Counted from the first letter of the stretch, positions 1 to 13,147 are shown. The stretch: DNA of 64,000 bases from Chiua virens (GCA_019787685.1 JAHNUO010000028.1:186001-250000); one strand, 5' to 3'. A program made the numbers and translations. Notes: generated from the letters alone by a model not told the origin.

Positions 1-262
1 CATCCTCCTCCGAAGATTCAGCTTGCTACTAGTACGACGCTTAGATTCATTAGCTTTAGTTTATGTAAAGCTTGAGCTTGAGTCTTCACTACCTCATCTG
101 GTCAGATAACCTTGATTTGGTGTCGCTCGATATTATTCGGACATTCCAGGGTGCTGAAAGCGTCTGGCAATTATTTCCCAAACCAAAGCCTTGATATCTA
201 CCAGGTAAAGTCGCATTCAAGTTCTTCTCCTGCTACTCTTCGCGAAATATCCGCCTTACTGA

Positions 263-3200
263 ATGGAACATGTAGCTTCATACCCGACATCGTTCATAAT
301 GGGCGACGCTCCACCGGAATCCACCCCACATGAAACGGCTGCAGAGGTGACGACTCGCAGTTATCAACAAGAGATGTTGGATGCCAGCTTGGCTGAAAAC
401 ATCGTCATCGCGCAGGACACAGGTTCAGGCAAAACCCATATTTCGGTTCTTCGTATCAAGATTGAGTGTGACCGTGAACCGCACAAGGTGACATCGCTGC
501 TATTGATCGTGAATCGCTTCTGATCGATCTCAATGATAAAGGTCTCATGGTTTATGGCACCTACTGTGGCGCTCTGTGAACAGCAACGCGATGTAATTCA
601 GAAAGCGATCGGATCAGTTGGACTCATCCATGGTGCCCTAGAGCCGAAACAATGGAAGGATCCTAACTTATGGAGGGATGTTCTCAGCAAAAATCGTGTG
701 ATAGTCTCCACCCCTCAGGTTCTCCTCGATGCCCTCAGTCACGGATACATCAATCTTGGTCGAGAGATTGGCCTCCTCATCTTTGATGAAGCCCACCACG
801 CAAATGACGATCATCCGATGAACTGCATCATGCGGAATTTCTATTTTAGGCTCCCAATCCGATCATCCACTAGAGTCAACAACCATGGGCCTGTCAGGGA
901 GGAAAGACCAATGATTCTTGGCCTGACTGCCAGCCCCATGTTTGGTGGCAATACCGCAGTGGCGTTTAGGTGGATATCGGTCCTCCACCTTGGGCTCTCT
1001 CACTAAACGTGCTGACAATCCTGGTTAGAACATTGGAAATGAATCTGGACAGCGTCATTCGTAGCCCTAGACAACATCGTGACCAGCTCGCGGCGTTCGT
1101 TCACCGTCCCGAATTCAGGCATGTCTTGTATAGCGTTCCATGGACGTATAGCACTTGTCACGTGACGTCGAAGAACTTTCAGGCACTCAAAGCAGTAGAG
1201 GAGTCCATGGATATTGAACGGGATCCATATGTTCTCTCCCTCCGCGAAGAGCTATCAAAAATGCCCCCCGGACCAGACAGAACTCGCCTTGATCAAAAAC
1301 TCTCGAAAACGATCCTGAAGAAATCCTCGTATACCCACAAGGGGATCAGAGATCTTTTCACGACTGCACAAGAAATCTGTTTCGATCTTGGTCCGTGGGC
1401 TGCAGATTGGTACATCCAACGCGTTGTCGAGATGGCTATCAAAAATGCTTCGCCTTACAGCAACATCACCACCGCATGGCAATCCAAGGAAAAGGCATAT
1501 CTTATCGCTCATCTCAAAAGGATCGATATTACTGCTGTTTCCTACGAAGCTCACTCCATTGATGAAGGTATTTCAGACAAGCTCCGGGTACTGCTTGGTA
1601 CACTCGAAGAAGAAAAGGCACGAGCTGAGTCGATGAACGAGCCATACAGCGGGATCATCTTCGTCACCAGGAGAGATGCAGTCCTAGCATTGGCTGCGGT
1701 TCTCCAGCATCACCCTCGAGCAAAGGATTTCAGAGTGGGATACCTCCTTGGTACCTCTGAGAGTTCCTATCGCACTGCTTTCCTGGATATTACTCGGAAG
1801 ATTCTACTCCAGCCGCCGAATGAAACACTAGCGGATTTTAGGTCTGGAGAAAAGAATCTTATCGTCGCAACTGCGGTCGCAGAAGAGGGCTTAGATATCC
1901 AAGCATGTGGAAACGTCATTCGCTGGGACATCCCGAACAATATGGTAAGCTGGGCGCAGAGCCGTGGTCGTGCAAGGAGAAAGCGCAGTTCTTTTGTCCT
2001 CATGTTCGAGCGTGGGGGTATGGATGGCGCTTGTATCGCACAATTCGAGCAACTAGAGAAGGAGATGGTCGCACAATACAATGCCGAGCGCACAGCTGTC
2101 ACTAGACCACCGCCTCCGTCGCAGGCGGAAGACGATGTTGAATTCGAACCATGCGAATTCAAGGTCGAATCAACAGGGTAGGTGATCAGCGCTATCTGAA
2201 ATTATGGTACTCACAAGGGTGTCCATTATTTATTTTTCAGGGCGTTGCTCACTCTACAGGCTGCTGTTTCGCACCTGAACCACTTCTGCTCCGTCCTCCC
2301 TCACTCGAGGCACACCAGCCATGCGCCTCTCTACGACATCGATCCTCCCGATTTACCCGAAGGGTGGCATGCCCTTGAAGAGACCCAGCAATGCATACCA
2401 GCGTATCAGGGACCCTTCGGTTGTACGGTAACCTTGCCCAAAGTCTTGCCGCTCGAACTTCGTGTTTACTCCGTCGAGCGAAAATACCCTAGCAAGCGAT
2501 CTGCATACCACCACGTTGCTTTCAAAGCATACCTAGATTTATACAAAGCTGGGCTACTCAACGATCACTTGTTACCCTTGACGAGCGTCATTGAACCAGA
2601 GCTGGAAGAGGAAGTGAAGAATATGTTGCAGGACATCGAAAAGCGTGATGGGATGACTTCCGTGACGAGCCAGATGAACGCGTGGTTACCGTCGGGAGAC
2701 GAGGAAACTTGGTGGTCCACAGACATCGCCGTAGAAGGGCTCCAAGCCCCTTTGCTGACACTTTTGACGCGCGTCAAAATTCCTGCTCTCGGTGCGGAAG
2801 AGTTGCCGGTTTTGTACCATCCACGCAGGGGGAGAGTTGAAGTTACACTCAGACAGGGAAAAGCGGTCCTGTTGTCCCAGGAAGATCTGACAGCAGCACA
2901 AGAAAGTACCCGGAGGCTGTTTTGGAGCCCGTATGGTTCACGGATGCAATGGTCACGCCTCGACTTTGCATACATGTTTGTCATCAATGCGGACCCGGAT
3001 ACCGACACATGGTTGTCTCGCCGAAACTGGGCAACAAAGCAAGACGAGCGGGACTCGGAGAGAAGCCATTCAGTCAATGCGCAGGCGTTTACTGAAGCTA
3101 ACGGACATTACCCAACCGACCTTACCTGGGTTCGTGACGGCAGGTCTTTTGGAAAACTCCTTCGTTTCGTTGGTTGGCATCACCAGAAACTTACGAAGGA

Positions 3201-4923
3201 AGAAGAAGAAGAAATACGCACTCGCCCGTCCTACTCACGATTCGAGGAAGTTCAGGTGACATATCCCCTCCTCATCGCTGAGCGTCTCCCATCGAGAGCC
3301 AACTTCTTACTACCCCTTCCTACTTCCAATGCGACCCAGGACCAGCTACTCTTGCTTCCGAAGTACTCTTATTTTGAGCTTCTGTCCCCTGCGGAGTGTG
3401 AATATTCACAAATCATTCCATCGATCCTTCGTCGTCTCGAAACAGCCATGATCGTGAAATCCCTCAGGATTATTCTATTCCCTCGTGCTCCTCTTGCAAA
3501 GATACCCTCCCCACTCCTTACACTTGCAGTGACTGCCCCCGTAGCCGAAGACCCAATGAACTACGAACGTCTCGAGTCACTTGGGGATGCGGTGCTCAAA
3601 TTCATCGTCGCCGTGAACCTAATGGCTACCTATCCGTTGTGGCACGAGGGATACTTGACCAGACGCAAAGACCACGTTGTAGCGAATTCCCGTCTCGCAA
3701 AAGAAGCCATTCGACTCTCCATTTTTCGTTGGATCATCCGCACGCGTTTCTCGCCAAGGCGATTCAAGCCAGTATACCTCTCTACACCTGAAGAACCCGT
3801 CGTTGCGCAGGAGGATCCTGTCGAAAACAATGACGAACAAGTGGTTGGAGGGGGGAAAACGCGCAAGGATGTTGAACAACTATCGACGAAGATGTTGGCA
3901 GACGTCGTCGAGTCTCTGATCGGTGCGGCATACCTTCACGGGGGTTTCGATCTTGGCGTATCGTGCGCTCAACTGTTTGGCATGGGGCTTGACTGGCGCA
4001 CTCTCCCGGAATGTGTTTCGATGATGTTATCTCGTGTTGAGCACGGCGACGGGGTGTCTGCGCAGTTGGAGAATGCAGAGCGCATGTTGGGATACACGTT
4101 TCGGCGAAAGTTGTTGCTCGTGGAGGCACTCACACACGCGAGCTGTCAATATGAGGACCGGACGATATCGTACGAGCGCATGGAATTTCTGGGGGATGCT
4201 CTTCTCGACATGATCGTCGCCGACTTCCTGTACAAGTATCCTGGCAAAACGTATGCACCTTACGACATCCACATCCACAAATCGGCCGTCGTGAACACCC
4301 ATTTTCTCGCTTACCTCTGCATTCGAACCTCTCTCGAAGTTGACGCGAGCATGCCCAAACTCGGTCCCCGCGGCAAGATCGTGATGCAACCCAAGACGAA
4401 CAGGATCCACCTCTCGCAGTGTCTCCAGCACTCGAGTCCCACCATTCTTGAAGACCAAAAACTCACCTTCGATCGATACGTCAAGGTCGAAGGCAAGATC
4501 GAGGAAGCATTGACAAAGGGCAATAAGTTCCCCTGGGCAGCGCTCACTCGCTTACAAGCCCCGAAGCTCTTCAGCGACCTAATCGAGAGTCTCATCGGGG
4601 CGGTGTACCTTGACTCGGAGGGGAACATGAACACCGTCAAGGAGTTACTTTGGACGTTGGGCTTGTTGAACCACCTGGATCGCATCATACGCGACGACGT
4701 CGACGTGTTACATCCCGTGTCCAGGTTGTCCGTTTGGGCTTCCCGTCTGCAAAAGTCGCCTGACTATAAGTATACAGAAGAGAAGGGGCGGGTTGTTTGT
4801 ACAATTACAGTGGAGGGGAAAGGGGAGGTGAGTGCGTACGCGGAAAAGAGGGGACATGCAAGTCAGGATGAGGCTCGGTTCGCTGCAGCAGAGAAGGCGA
4901 TCTCCGTTTGGGAGGTAAAGTAA
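263..4923 (+). CDS. DCL: Dicer-like RNase III helicase
   Basis: Cleaves double-stranded RNA into small RNAs for RNA silencing. Four exons with introns at 488-541, 970-1028 and 2178-2240 join in frame to about 1494 aa; a second in-frame ATG at 299 would give 1482 aa and I cannot choose between them. Domain order: DExD/H helicase with Walker A DTGSGKT near residue 52, DEAH near 156 (many Dicers have DECH), motif III LTASP, motif [10 protein letters not shown] near 528. The Dicer dimerisation domain follows, starting at about 601 with [10 protein letters not shown]. No clear PAZ is visible. RNase IIIa has [13 protein letters not shown] near 1040 and [12 protein letters not shown]; RNase IIIb has [12 protein letters not shown] near 1243 and [12 protein letters not shown]. 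The C-terminal 70 residues look like a dsRNA-binding domain. Both acidic catalytic motifs are present, so it should be active. Complete and in the usual fungal size range. Confidence 0.95.
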
Positions 4924-5092
4924 TCCGGAGACAACGGTAGAATATCCAAAGAGCTTTTCTGGTCAGTGATGGAATTGTTGTATGCAACGAAAAGAAAAAC
5001 TGCGAGGTTTGCGTGAATGATGATCGTGTCGACCTCGTCGAAGTACTTACCCGGTGAAATCCGGTGAAATCCCTTCGCCACCTACCATCACG

Positions 5093-5563
5093 ATGACTGA
5101 CGGGAATAAAATTCAGTTATTAGAATTTGCTTCCAAAGCATGGGGTGATTCCTGTGCTTTCATTAAAGATTTCAATGACGGTCAAGCAAAAATCGAATAC
5201 ATCGATCTTGGAGAATACTTCCCGGTGTTCGAAGCCTGCTTTGCGGGCGCTTTGAGGTCTAGGGCTGGGAAGATACTTATCCGCAAAGAGTATCGAGACG
5301 TGTATTGAGAATTGGAAAAGGCGACATACTGCGATGGGACTTGTGGAGTCATAGGACAACCCGGAATTGGTCAGTATGCCATGCATTCAAGACATTGTTA
5401 AATCTCTTCATTCTTGTTAAACGCCTCGGAGAGAAAAAAGGTGTCACGATTCAGTTCATGAACGGCGAGGAGATGTATTCACTTTTCCAGGCGACGGTCG
5501 ACTCACATGACACGTTGATGAAACGGTTACGATTTGTTCCAACACCAAGTCAGAAAATGCCCT
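5093..5563 (+). pseudogene. P-loop NTPase fragment, broken
   Basis: Remnant of the agaric P-loop NTPase family often found near Crinkler-like genes, which carries a line such as KILVRKEY followed by GQPGIGKT. Here KILIRKEYRDVY is read in one frame, then an in-frame TGA at about 5306-5308. The Walker A start VIGQPGIG follows in the same frame at about 5349-5372, but the expected Lys-Thr is lost. The family-like continuation (TLLNLFILVKRLGEKKG) resumes in a shifted frame. No intron of normal length repairs this: the only GT...AG stretches are about 20 nt. It lies 130 bp downstream of Dicer. Recognised from remembered family pattern only, so the family name is tentative; the breaks are visible in the sequence. 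Confidence 0.5.
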
Positions 5564-5657
5564 TCTGTTGTAGTAATAAATCATGACAGTCTTCTATGAA
5601 AAACGTACGATAATAAATATATTAACCCATAGATTCCGAAAGCACTCGGTAATGACA

Positions 5658-8600
5658 TTACTGCTGCTGTTGGAACACGTTCCATGCCTCGTTCAACGCA
5701 CCAAACACGCCGTTCGCAACCATCCTTTGTTCCACCGTCGTATTCCCTGTATTCAGCTACGTCACAGAATTGCCATCAGCCCATCCATCAGCATATACAC
5801 GCAAGATGGAGTACTGACCTTGTCCGGATGCACCCGCGCGATCGCCCTTACATAGGCTCCCTTGACCTGTCCCTTGCTCACCACCTCCGCCATTCCAACT
5901 TTACGCCACCCGAGCTCAGACCAGAGGATCGTGTCGTCCAAGGATGTGAGGAGTGCACGGATATTGCCTTCCCGACCCGATTTCCATGCCGTCAAGCGAG
6001 AATCCACGGAATCCTTACATGCCAAACGCGTGGCGTCTTCGACTTGCTGGGCGTCATGGGTTGAACGGAGCGCGTCGAGAGCTGCAGAGGATGGTAGTGA
6101 TGCAGAGGCGCTCGGTACTGGCTTTGGTTTGGGGTGTGACCGGGGAGTAGAAGTCGGTTTCGACTTGGGCTTTGGAGGGGCAGATTGAGATGGGACGCCT
6201 GCATCACCGTCGACCATCCTTCGACACCGACCTACACCCTTGATTGCTTCCCCTTTGACACCTGCACCTGCCCATTCTGCACTGTGCAGTACCTCCCACG
6301 TACTCCGCGCCCTTTCCCACTTCTCGAGACTCTCTAGTGCCTCGGCACGTCGCCTGAATGCCTTTGAAAGTCCCTCGACCAGATCGACAGACGTGGGTAG
6401 GTCCCCGTTGGAAGGGACACCGCCGCCATCCTGCACAGATACGGATACTTTACCTGTACCTACTTCCACTGGCGTCTTCTCGTCGAAAATTGAGTCGGTA
6501 CCTGTGAATGACATGCCCTCTCCTTCACCATCATCCCTTCCATTTTCACCACCACTGAACCGTCGGACGATCACGATAGCGTCCTCACATGCCTTGACCG
6601 TTCCCATCAGCTCACCCACCTTGGACCGTACAAGGGCTATGTTGGTCAAGATGGGCACACGTAATACATGTTCTGGTGGAAGCGCAGATAATGCACGCGT
6701 ATAAGCTGCAAGAGCCACGGGAAAGTCGCCCCGCTTGTATGCATCCGTTCCGGCAGATTTATGAGACGTTGACGTGCTAAGTGCAGATAATGTGACCGTG
6801 GTTGTGAATGTACGTGGACGCGCAGGTGGCCATTGCGAAGTCGACGAGCTAGATGTTGTGAACGGGGATGCTTGTGTAGATGACGTAGGCGCAGAGAGAC
6901 TCGGCTGCACTGAGAATGCCGCTGCTTGAGCTTTTGCCTTTCCACGCCGAAAGGGGGATTGATAGGTGGTGACGGAAGAGTCTGCGCTGAAAAGATCGAT
7001 CTCTCGCTCGCGCTCTGGCTGAGATAGTGGTTGTGATTGAGATAAATTTTGTGCTTGTCGGGGGCGGGATATAGGAGGGCGCTCCTTCTCCCTCTGCTGC
7101 CGTTCTTCTCCCTCTTCTTCGTCATCCTTGAAACCGGCTTGGACAGCTCCGGTCTCCCCTGCCCGTTTCAACCCATTGGGCACATGGTCACGATCTTGCA
7201 TCCACCGCGGCCTCCCATCCAAACTTGGTGCACCACTCGCAACACTGGCAGAAGCAGCCCTTTCCTCGTACAGCTTGACCGCCCTTTCCTTGCCCTCTTT
7301 CCAGAGCGCATTTGCTTTGGTGAACATGCCGCGACCAATTTCGCTTGCCTGGGATATCAGTTTCTCTGCCGTGATATCGAGTTGGGGTTGTGGTTGCGTC
7401 CGAGAGCCATTGGATTGATAATGAGGCTCTGTGCGCGCTGGTGGTCGACGAACTGCCTGGTCCCTAGCACCAGGTCTGTCGCGATCTCTATGTTGCTCGG
7501 TTTCAGATGGCTGTGGGGATGGCCGAACGAACTCTTCTTGGCTCGATTGAGAGAGTAAGAGCTCGGTCGCAGCCTGCACGTCAAAACCACTGTCGGTCAT
7601 GGTATTCACAAGTGCGGCACGCGCGTCAATGGGAGAAAAACCCATCTCGACTAGCTGGCCCGTGACATGTGGAGGTGGCGAGTCGGCAGTGCGGGGTGGG
7701 CTTCGCGTCGATGTGAGTGGCTCCAGAGACGGTGAATGTGAATGAGACTGGAGTAGATGCAGATGTCACGGTTAGAATTTACTGCAGGCGGTGCATATAT
7801 GGAGGTATCATACCACCGGCTTGCCTAGATCTCCGAGAATATCGTCCTCGACATGCTCGCCTTGACGACCACGAATACCAAACGTGTCCTCGCCGTAATC
7901 CTCGTCCTTTGAAAGGCCGTCCTCGCGATCGCCAAAGTCAAAGTCACCAGGGGTACCAGTAAGCGAACGTGATGGCGGCTGTGGTTGTGGTTGATATGTC
8001 TGTGACTCTGGAGATCCGAACTCGTCAAGATCCCATAGGCTCGCGTGTTTGGATTCTGGAACTGGCTTTGTAGGTGCAGGTACGGACCGTGATTCTGAAG
8101 CGGAGGGCGAGGTGAGCTCGGAGAGGCCCCAGTCGTCATTCACCGTTAAGATATTGTTTGTGGGAGATGTGGGAGACGATTTCGCCTTAGAAGTAGCAAC
8201 GCCATCAAATCCGAAATCAAAGCTATCGCGTGTTGTAGCACCTCCTGGTGCGAATGCAGGCGGACGCGGGCTCGTTGTCATCGGACGCACAAGCGCGTCG
8301 AGTCCGTCCCAAAGCGAGGAAGACCCGGGTGCGGCTTGGCTCTGAACTGAAGGCGCACTATGTTTCATTGAATTGGCTTTTTGCGCGAGTGCGGCCCGCT
8401 CGGCCATGGTCATATTGGCCCGGTCTGAATTTCGACTGGCGGTGGTGCCGTCGAGTGAAGGAGTAAACAAGGCGCTGAATGCATCTCCTCCATTTGAATT
8501 TGCTTGAGGTTTCCGGGCTTGCCGATCATTGGAGAGCTGGTTGTTTACGACGGGTTTGCTGCCAGTGGGTGGCTGCGATGCAGAGAGGATCGAAAATGCG

Positions 8601-8713
8601 TCGTACTGTGGTCTTCGAGGTGGAACGTTTGAACTAAGTTTTTGTTGCGGTTGCTGTTGGATCGACTTTGTTGGAGCTGAGGATGCCCAAAGATCAGCAA
8701 ACGAATTAGACAT
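5658..8713 (-). CDS. SWA2: Auxilin-like J-domain protein (clathrin uncoating)
   Basis: Cofactor that recruits Hsp70 to strip clathrin from coated vesicles. Three exons, introns 7748-7816 and 5757-5818, join in frame to 974 aa. The N-terminal 300 residues are Ser/Pro/Gln-rich with FADLW and DLDEF motifs. A UBA domain starts near residue 330 (LVEMGFSP). TPR-like helices lie around 630-690 (AYKRGDFPVALAAYTRAL). The C-terminal J domain carries HPDK at 939-942, split from the final helix by the last intron; the protein ends NEAWNVFQQQQ. UBA-TPR-J is the order of yeast Swa2/Aux1. The upstream half (to 7817) and downstream half (from 7747) could be taken for two genes, but the splice restores frame exactly. 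An in-frame ATG at 8836 would add 41 residues; 8713 is preferred because MSNSFADLW looks like the conserved start. Confidence 0.92.
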
Positions 8714-9237
8714 GGCCGGTGGCCTTGAACAGAGGCAACTGCAGTCAAAGACCAAGGTAGTTTGCGCAAGCACGACGATTACGTAACGATACTCCGTAGA
8801 CCACCGTCGACGTGTTAGTTGTACGTCGCTATCCATCCATTTGATGCGCCTCCCTCTAATACCGTCATACCATAGGGTGCTAGAAGTTAATACAACTCAG
8901 AACCCTGCCGGTTTTGACAGGGTCCATATCCTCATCGAGGTCGATCCTTTTTCTTTCGATAAATCCTCCTCTAAAATACCGCGCTCAGACCCATTCGTGC
9001 TATTCATCACCCTTGTGGTAACGTGCTCGCTGATGCCCACAACATTAATATTACGCGCCCCGTGCCCTGTACATCTTACTAAAGCATACCGGCCTTTACC
9101 TTCAGTGGAAATGGCTGACCTGGCGAAGATATTCTGAAAGAGGGGGTATGTCAACCGCGCTGACGGCACCGTCGCACGAGTGATATGCGAACTTCGGGGA
9201 GGTTCAGAATATTGACGGCATGTTAGGCCGCCACTAG
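8714..9237. other. Intergenic, auxilin promoter side
   Basis: No gene seen. It contains the 5' flank of the auxilin gene and then runs into the decayed repeat-family copy that starts at 9238. The membrane-anchor and coiled-coil exon expected upstream of that copy is not recognisable here. Confidence 0.5.
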
Positions 9238-9681
9238 GGCCCAGGTGTGGTAATTGGCCGATGGGAAATCAGCCCACAAGAACCAGACTGCACGACATTC
9301 TGGGATTTATACAATGACAAGGCATGTTTTCTTTTCATGGTTCAAGTTGCATGGAGCGCTGACGTTCGTTTCAGGGTTGCATCACCGGGGTCTAAGAAGA
9401 AGGTAAAATATAATTCGTCTTGAAAAGTGGCAAGGCTGCGCTAAGCACCGTGTCAGTACATCACTTACAAATTGGAGAATCTTCCCGATGGAAGTGATTG
9501 GCGAGAGTTCTGTGCGACAACGCCAATCCAGTTTAACGACATGAGATTCCCTAGTGCCCAGGAGTGCTTCCCATCAGTAAGTACTAGTGTTTTCTAATAA
9601 CTTGAAGTCATAAACTCGACTGAATCGCTGTGCACATTTGGTCAGTGGGAAATAGATGACATCGGTAACAGCAATTGCTGA
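9238..9681 (+). pseudogene. Copy 1 of membrane/coiled-coil family, 3' half only
   Basis: Three exon-like blocks match the C-terminal half of the copy at 11323-12565. The first, 9238 to about 9328, reads GPGVVIGRWEISPQEPDC. The second holds ENLPDGSDWREFCATTP at about 9473-9570. The last reads FGQWEIDDIGNSNC then TGA at 9679-9681. The 5' half (membrane segment, coiled coil) is missing. The donor after the first block is GCATGT where GTAAGT would be expected. The short GC-rich exon after it lacks 2 nt relative to copy 2 (ggttgcatcaccgggg against ggttgcacgtctccgggg), which shifts the frame to a TAA. I infer a pseudogene. The family function is unknown; the conserved Trp, Cys and ExDC-type residues suggest a folded repeat domain. 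Confidence 0.6.
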
Positions 9682-11322
9682 ACACGTCTGTGGCCCCTTC
9701 TGTTTTTACTGCCTTCCCAGCTTGTTCCGCACCGTGTAAGATAGAAGATGGTATGTATTTCTGGAAAATGCGTTCACATCGTATGCATTGAATTGTTTTC
9801 CGTGCTAGTAGTTTCTTATTCGTGCTCGCATCTCCACTGTAATGACGGCAATTTTGCGCTGTCATGCTGTACTCAGACAAAAATTATTCTCCATAGCCGT
9901 GTTGGACCTTTATTGGAAGGAAGAGAAAAGACCCTCTTGCACAGTATTGTTACCCGTCAAGTCCCAGGTTAGGTATACGTCGACTCCACCGGAAGAACAA
10001 TTCAATGCAACGCCTCTGCTACCATTTCCAGCAGCTCCCTCGCGCTCTTGCTCACATTCGTATCGTCCTTTGCCACTAACTGCCATACCGGCCCCACGGT
10101 GATGCGGTTCAGCAGCGACGCATTGCTTGATCACCTCCTCAACACGCTGCCAAGGTGCCAGAGGAATCCGGCGTGAAAGATCGTCAAGTCACGAACAACG
10201 TACCGGTGTTCCGTGCTGTCTCTCAAAAAAGATGTACCTACTGTATAAGACGACGCTACACCTGGGTTTATCTCGCAATCTTATCCGCTACCTCGCCTAC
10301 GAACGCAACCGCATCAGCGCGTAGAAACGCCACACTAGGTGCCACTGCGGCTCCAATGGAAGACCGTCGCTTTCTGCTGAATTTAAAGGGGACCCTCGAT
10401 CTCTGGCTTCCGTGGCATTGTGCGAGCGGGAAAGGTACCGCTCCATGAAGGTAGTCCACCTCATGCTACTAGTGCTCGTGACCATATCACGACGTCGCAT
10501 TAAGGAGACAATACCATCTCATCCCGGTAGGCCATGGCCTTGCCCACATTCGGAGGACTAGTAACAATGCAACTCGTGACTCGACCACGACGCTACGTGG
10601 GAGAGATTTCCATGGAGGCTGGCAAGCCCGGTCCATTAATTGATTCCGAAGAAAGTCGCGTACACTTCACCGTTGCTGCATACCTATATGCATGTTTGAT
10701 CGCCGTGATTATTACATGGATGAACATGACACGGTAAATGGACTGACCATATTACTAATGCGCCCGTTGATATGGGTGCCAATAGTCTAAGGAACTCGGC
10801 CCCCAACTATCTAACCGCGAGAAAGCACTGCGGTCGGAGCGCCTCACCACTGTGATCCTGAGGTACTTAGAGGGTGACTCCCAGTCAAAAGCAAGCGAAA
10901 GGTATCCACCGGAAACCAGCAAGCAGAACCTCAGACTCGGAGCCGGAGTGACTTAGAGTATTACAGAGCCTGAGACGCCGTCACGCCATTCCATCATGAT
11001 AATGCAAACGGAATCGACGCAACGTGTTACCTGCGAAATATATCTTCGAAGACTGGTGCCTGCTACTAGTATCGCAGTCGGAACCTTCCTTTTTTGATAA
11101 ACTTCATGTGTGAACGACTAGTCGAATGGCTGCCCTCAAGTGGCCATGAGGCTTTAGTCGCAACTTGACTAAGACCTTGGAGGATCTCCACTTGAGTCGC
11201 TCTCACTGAAAAGCCATCCAACGCGCTCTCAAGTTGCAGAGGGTGCTTTTTCAGCGCGAGCTACACATTTCCTCGCCGAGAACTCATCACACGTCGGTAT
11301 CAACTCTCCCTCGTCTTAGGAA
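9682..11322. other. Intergenic, 1.6 kb, no gene recognised
   Basis: Several short open frames occur on both strands (for example 10534-10737 on plus), but none shows a recognisable motif or credible splice-linked extension. The right end (11117-11300) has several short CTTGA/CAAGT-type motifs and would be the promoter of the copy 2 gene. Confidence 0.4.
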
Positions 11323-12565
11323 ATGTCGGGGTAAGTTTACAAAGGCGCTCGTCCGTCTTTGCCATTCACTTCAATCTTATGGTGGCCTTCTGTCACAGAC
11401 ATAAGTATCAAGGGCTCGGACAGCAAGTACCTGGGTCCAGTGACTCGACAACAGCCTCGTTTCTTTTGTATATGTACGTTATCTACTCCACGAACGAAGC
11501 CTTTGTTCATCGTTACTTCCACCGTTCGTACCCGTCAGTTCATCATCCGAAGAAAGTACTCCGTTGTTGCCTGGGAGATCTCGACGTGCCATATCCAGAG
11601 ATACATTCAAGTTTCTCATATACAGCGGCTTGGCGCTATTAGCCCTACCGTTCGTCACGGTCAACCTTTACTTGCACTTTACCAACTGTCCGCTGTACCC
11701 CGGCGACATGAATGCCATTCGTCGCGGCTGGGAAATAGAAATGGCAGGGCATGAGATTGCGAGGGAGGAATGGCGACTTGAGCAGCAGCAACACGCTGTT
11801 GTGGAAGAAAAGTGGAAGCTTCAAGTAGAATGGCATAAAAAGGAGGTCGCACGTCGCATTCGGGAGGAGGAAGAAGAACGCCAGAAACTCAACATGTTCT
11901 GGGGAAATGTCGAGGCGCACACGTGCATCACTTACGGAACCAGGGAGTATACTGCCCAGCTCATGAACCTTCCTATCACTTGGGAACACCCCATTGAGGC
12001 ATGCAAAGCGACGGCGATTGAAATTCATGGGAACTCGTATCTACCCGAAAGCTGCGAAGACAAGGTGAGAGAGATCATAAGTAGTCGTTATTTTCGATAT
12101 CGACGATGTCTTTCACAGGGCCCTGGCGTTGTTATCGGACGGTGGGAAGTCAACCAACATGAGCCAGATTGTGCATCGTCTTGGATATGGTATAAGGACA
12201 AGGAAAGTCATATCCCGAGTAAGCGTGGCACATAGCTAACATTCATGTAGGGTTGCACGTCTCCGGGGTCAGGAAAGCGGGTAAGATTTGAATCTGGGCA
12301 TTGTTGTACTCTTTTGATCCAGTTGCGTATCCTCTAGCTTGTTGAGCATTACTTGGAAAATCTTCCAAGGGGAGGTGACTGGCGTAAATTTTGTGCCACG
12401 ACACCAGTTCATTTCCATGGGATGGCATTCGAGGGTGCCCAGGAGTGCCTCGTATCCGTGCGTTATAAAGCAGAACGTGCTGTTTGATGATAGCTGATTC
12501 TTCTTCAGCGTGAAAACGGGGGAACGTGGGGCTACTGGGAGATTGATGATATCAGCTGCCTGTAA
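11323..12565 (+). CDS. Copy 2: membrane-anchored coiled-coil protein, function unknown
   Basis: Best-preserved member of the local three-copy family. A tiny first exon (ATGTCGGG, donor at 11331) can be joined to an acceptor ending at 11538, giving a start like MSGSSSEESTPLLPGRS; this 208-nt intron is long for the region, so the start is tentative. Then come one membrane segment (FLIYSGLALLALPFV), a charged coiled coil (EEWRLEQQQHAVVEEKWKLQ) and a Trp/Cys block (FWGNVEAHTCITYGTREYT). After an intron at 12065-12118 the reading is GPGVVIGRWEVNQHEPDC. The next expected donor at 12203 is GAAAGT rather than GTAAGT, so translation would run to a stop at 12233-12235. Downstream exons (GCTSPGSGKR, HYLENLPRGGDWRKFCATTP, NGGTWGYWEIDD) remain open to TAA at 12563-12565. 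It is either a recently damaged gene giving a truncated protein or one using an unusual splice. Confidence 0.55.
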
Positions 12566-13147
12566 ATATGTTGATCTCAGTAAGACTCCGGTCATGACTA
12601 TGTGTTGATACCTTGTCAGTATTCTTGATGTGTTCCGAGACATGCGTAAATATCGTGCTCTTCTGTGTGGGTGAGATAAGACGTTTTCGAGCCTACTGGA
12701 AGAGTCTGGAAGGGACTTTAGTTCATATCGAATTATACGTCAGGGCAGTGAATTAAGTGCTCGGTTCCAGTGGACACTAGTGGGTCGAAGTAGCAAGCTG
12801 CAGCAAGCTCCACGTCGTTCTGCTATAGTAGAATCTACTGGACATTCATTGCTTCGTAATTTGACCCTGCACATGTTTAGCACAGATTTCGACCGGCCCT
12901 CAATCAGGTGTACGGCTTGCATGGATTAGTACTCGGAAATCTTACAATGCACATCGGGTGCAAGTTATTGTGTGAAGAGTCCGAGAATGAAATGTGCGTA
13001 AATAGATGTCTCTCATACTCGAGAGACCTAAACCAGTGAGCGTCGCTGGCGCTTCGGCACCTTGCTTGCCAATGAGTTTGATTCGTAGTTAAGGACAGTA
13101 CACATTCGTTACTCCCTCCGTCTGCTACTTCGTCGTCGCGGGATACA
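12566..13147. other. Intergenic between family copies 2 and 3
   Basis: No gene found. The membrane-anchor exon expected upstream of copy 3 is not visible, so the 5' part of copy 3 appears deleted or diverged beyond recognition. Confidence 0.45.

Noticed and set aside
1255..1554. Antisense frames within Dicer and within the polyketide synthase
   Set aside because: They lie opposite strong domain-bearing exons and have no motifs of their own.
7808..8836. Separate 342-aa protein upstream of the J-domain gene
   Set aside because: Its end (GDLGKP) splices in frame across 7748-7816 to the UBA-TPR-J part; it is the N-terminus of the same auxilin.
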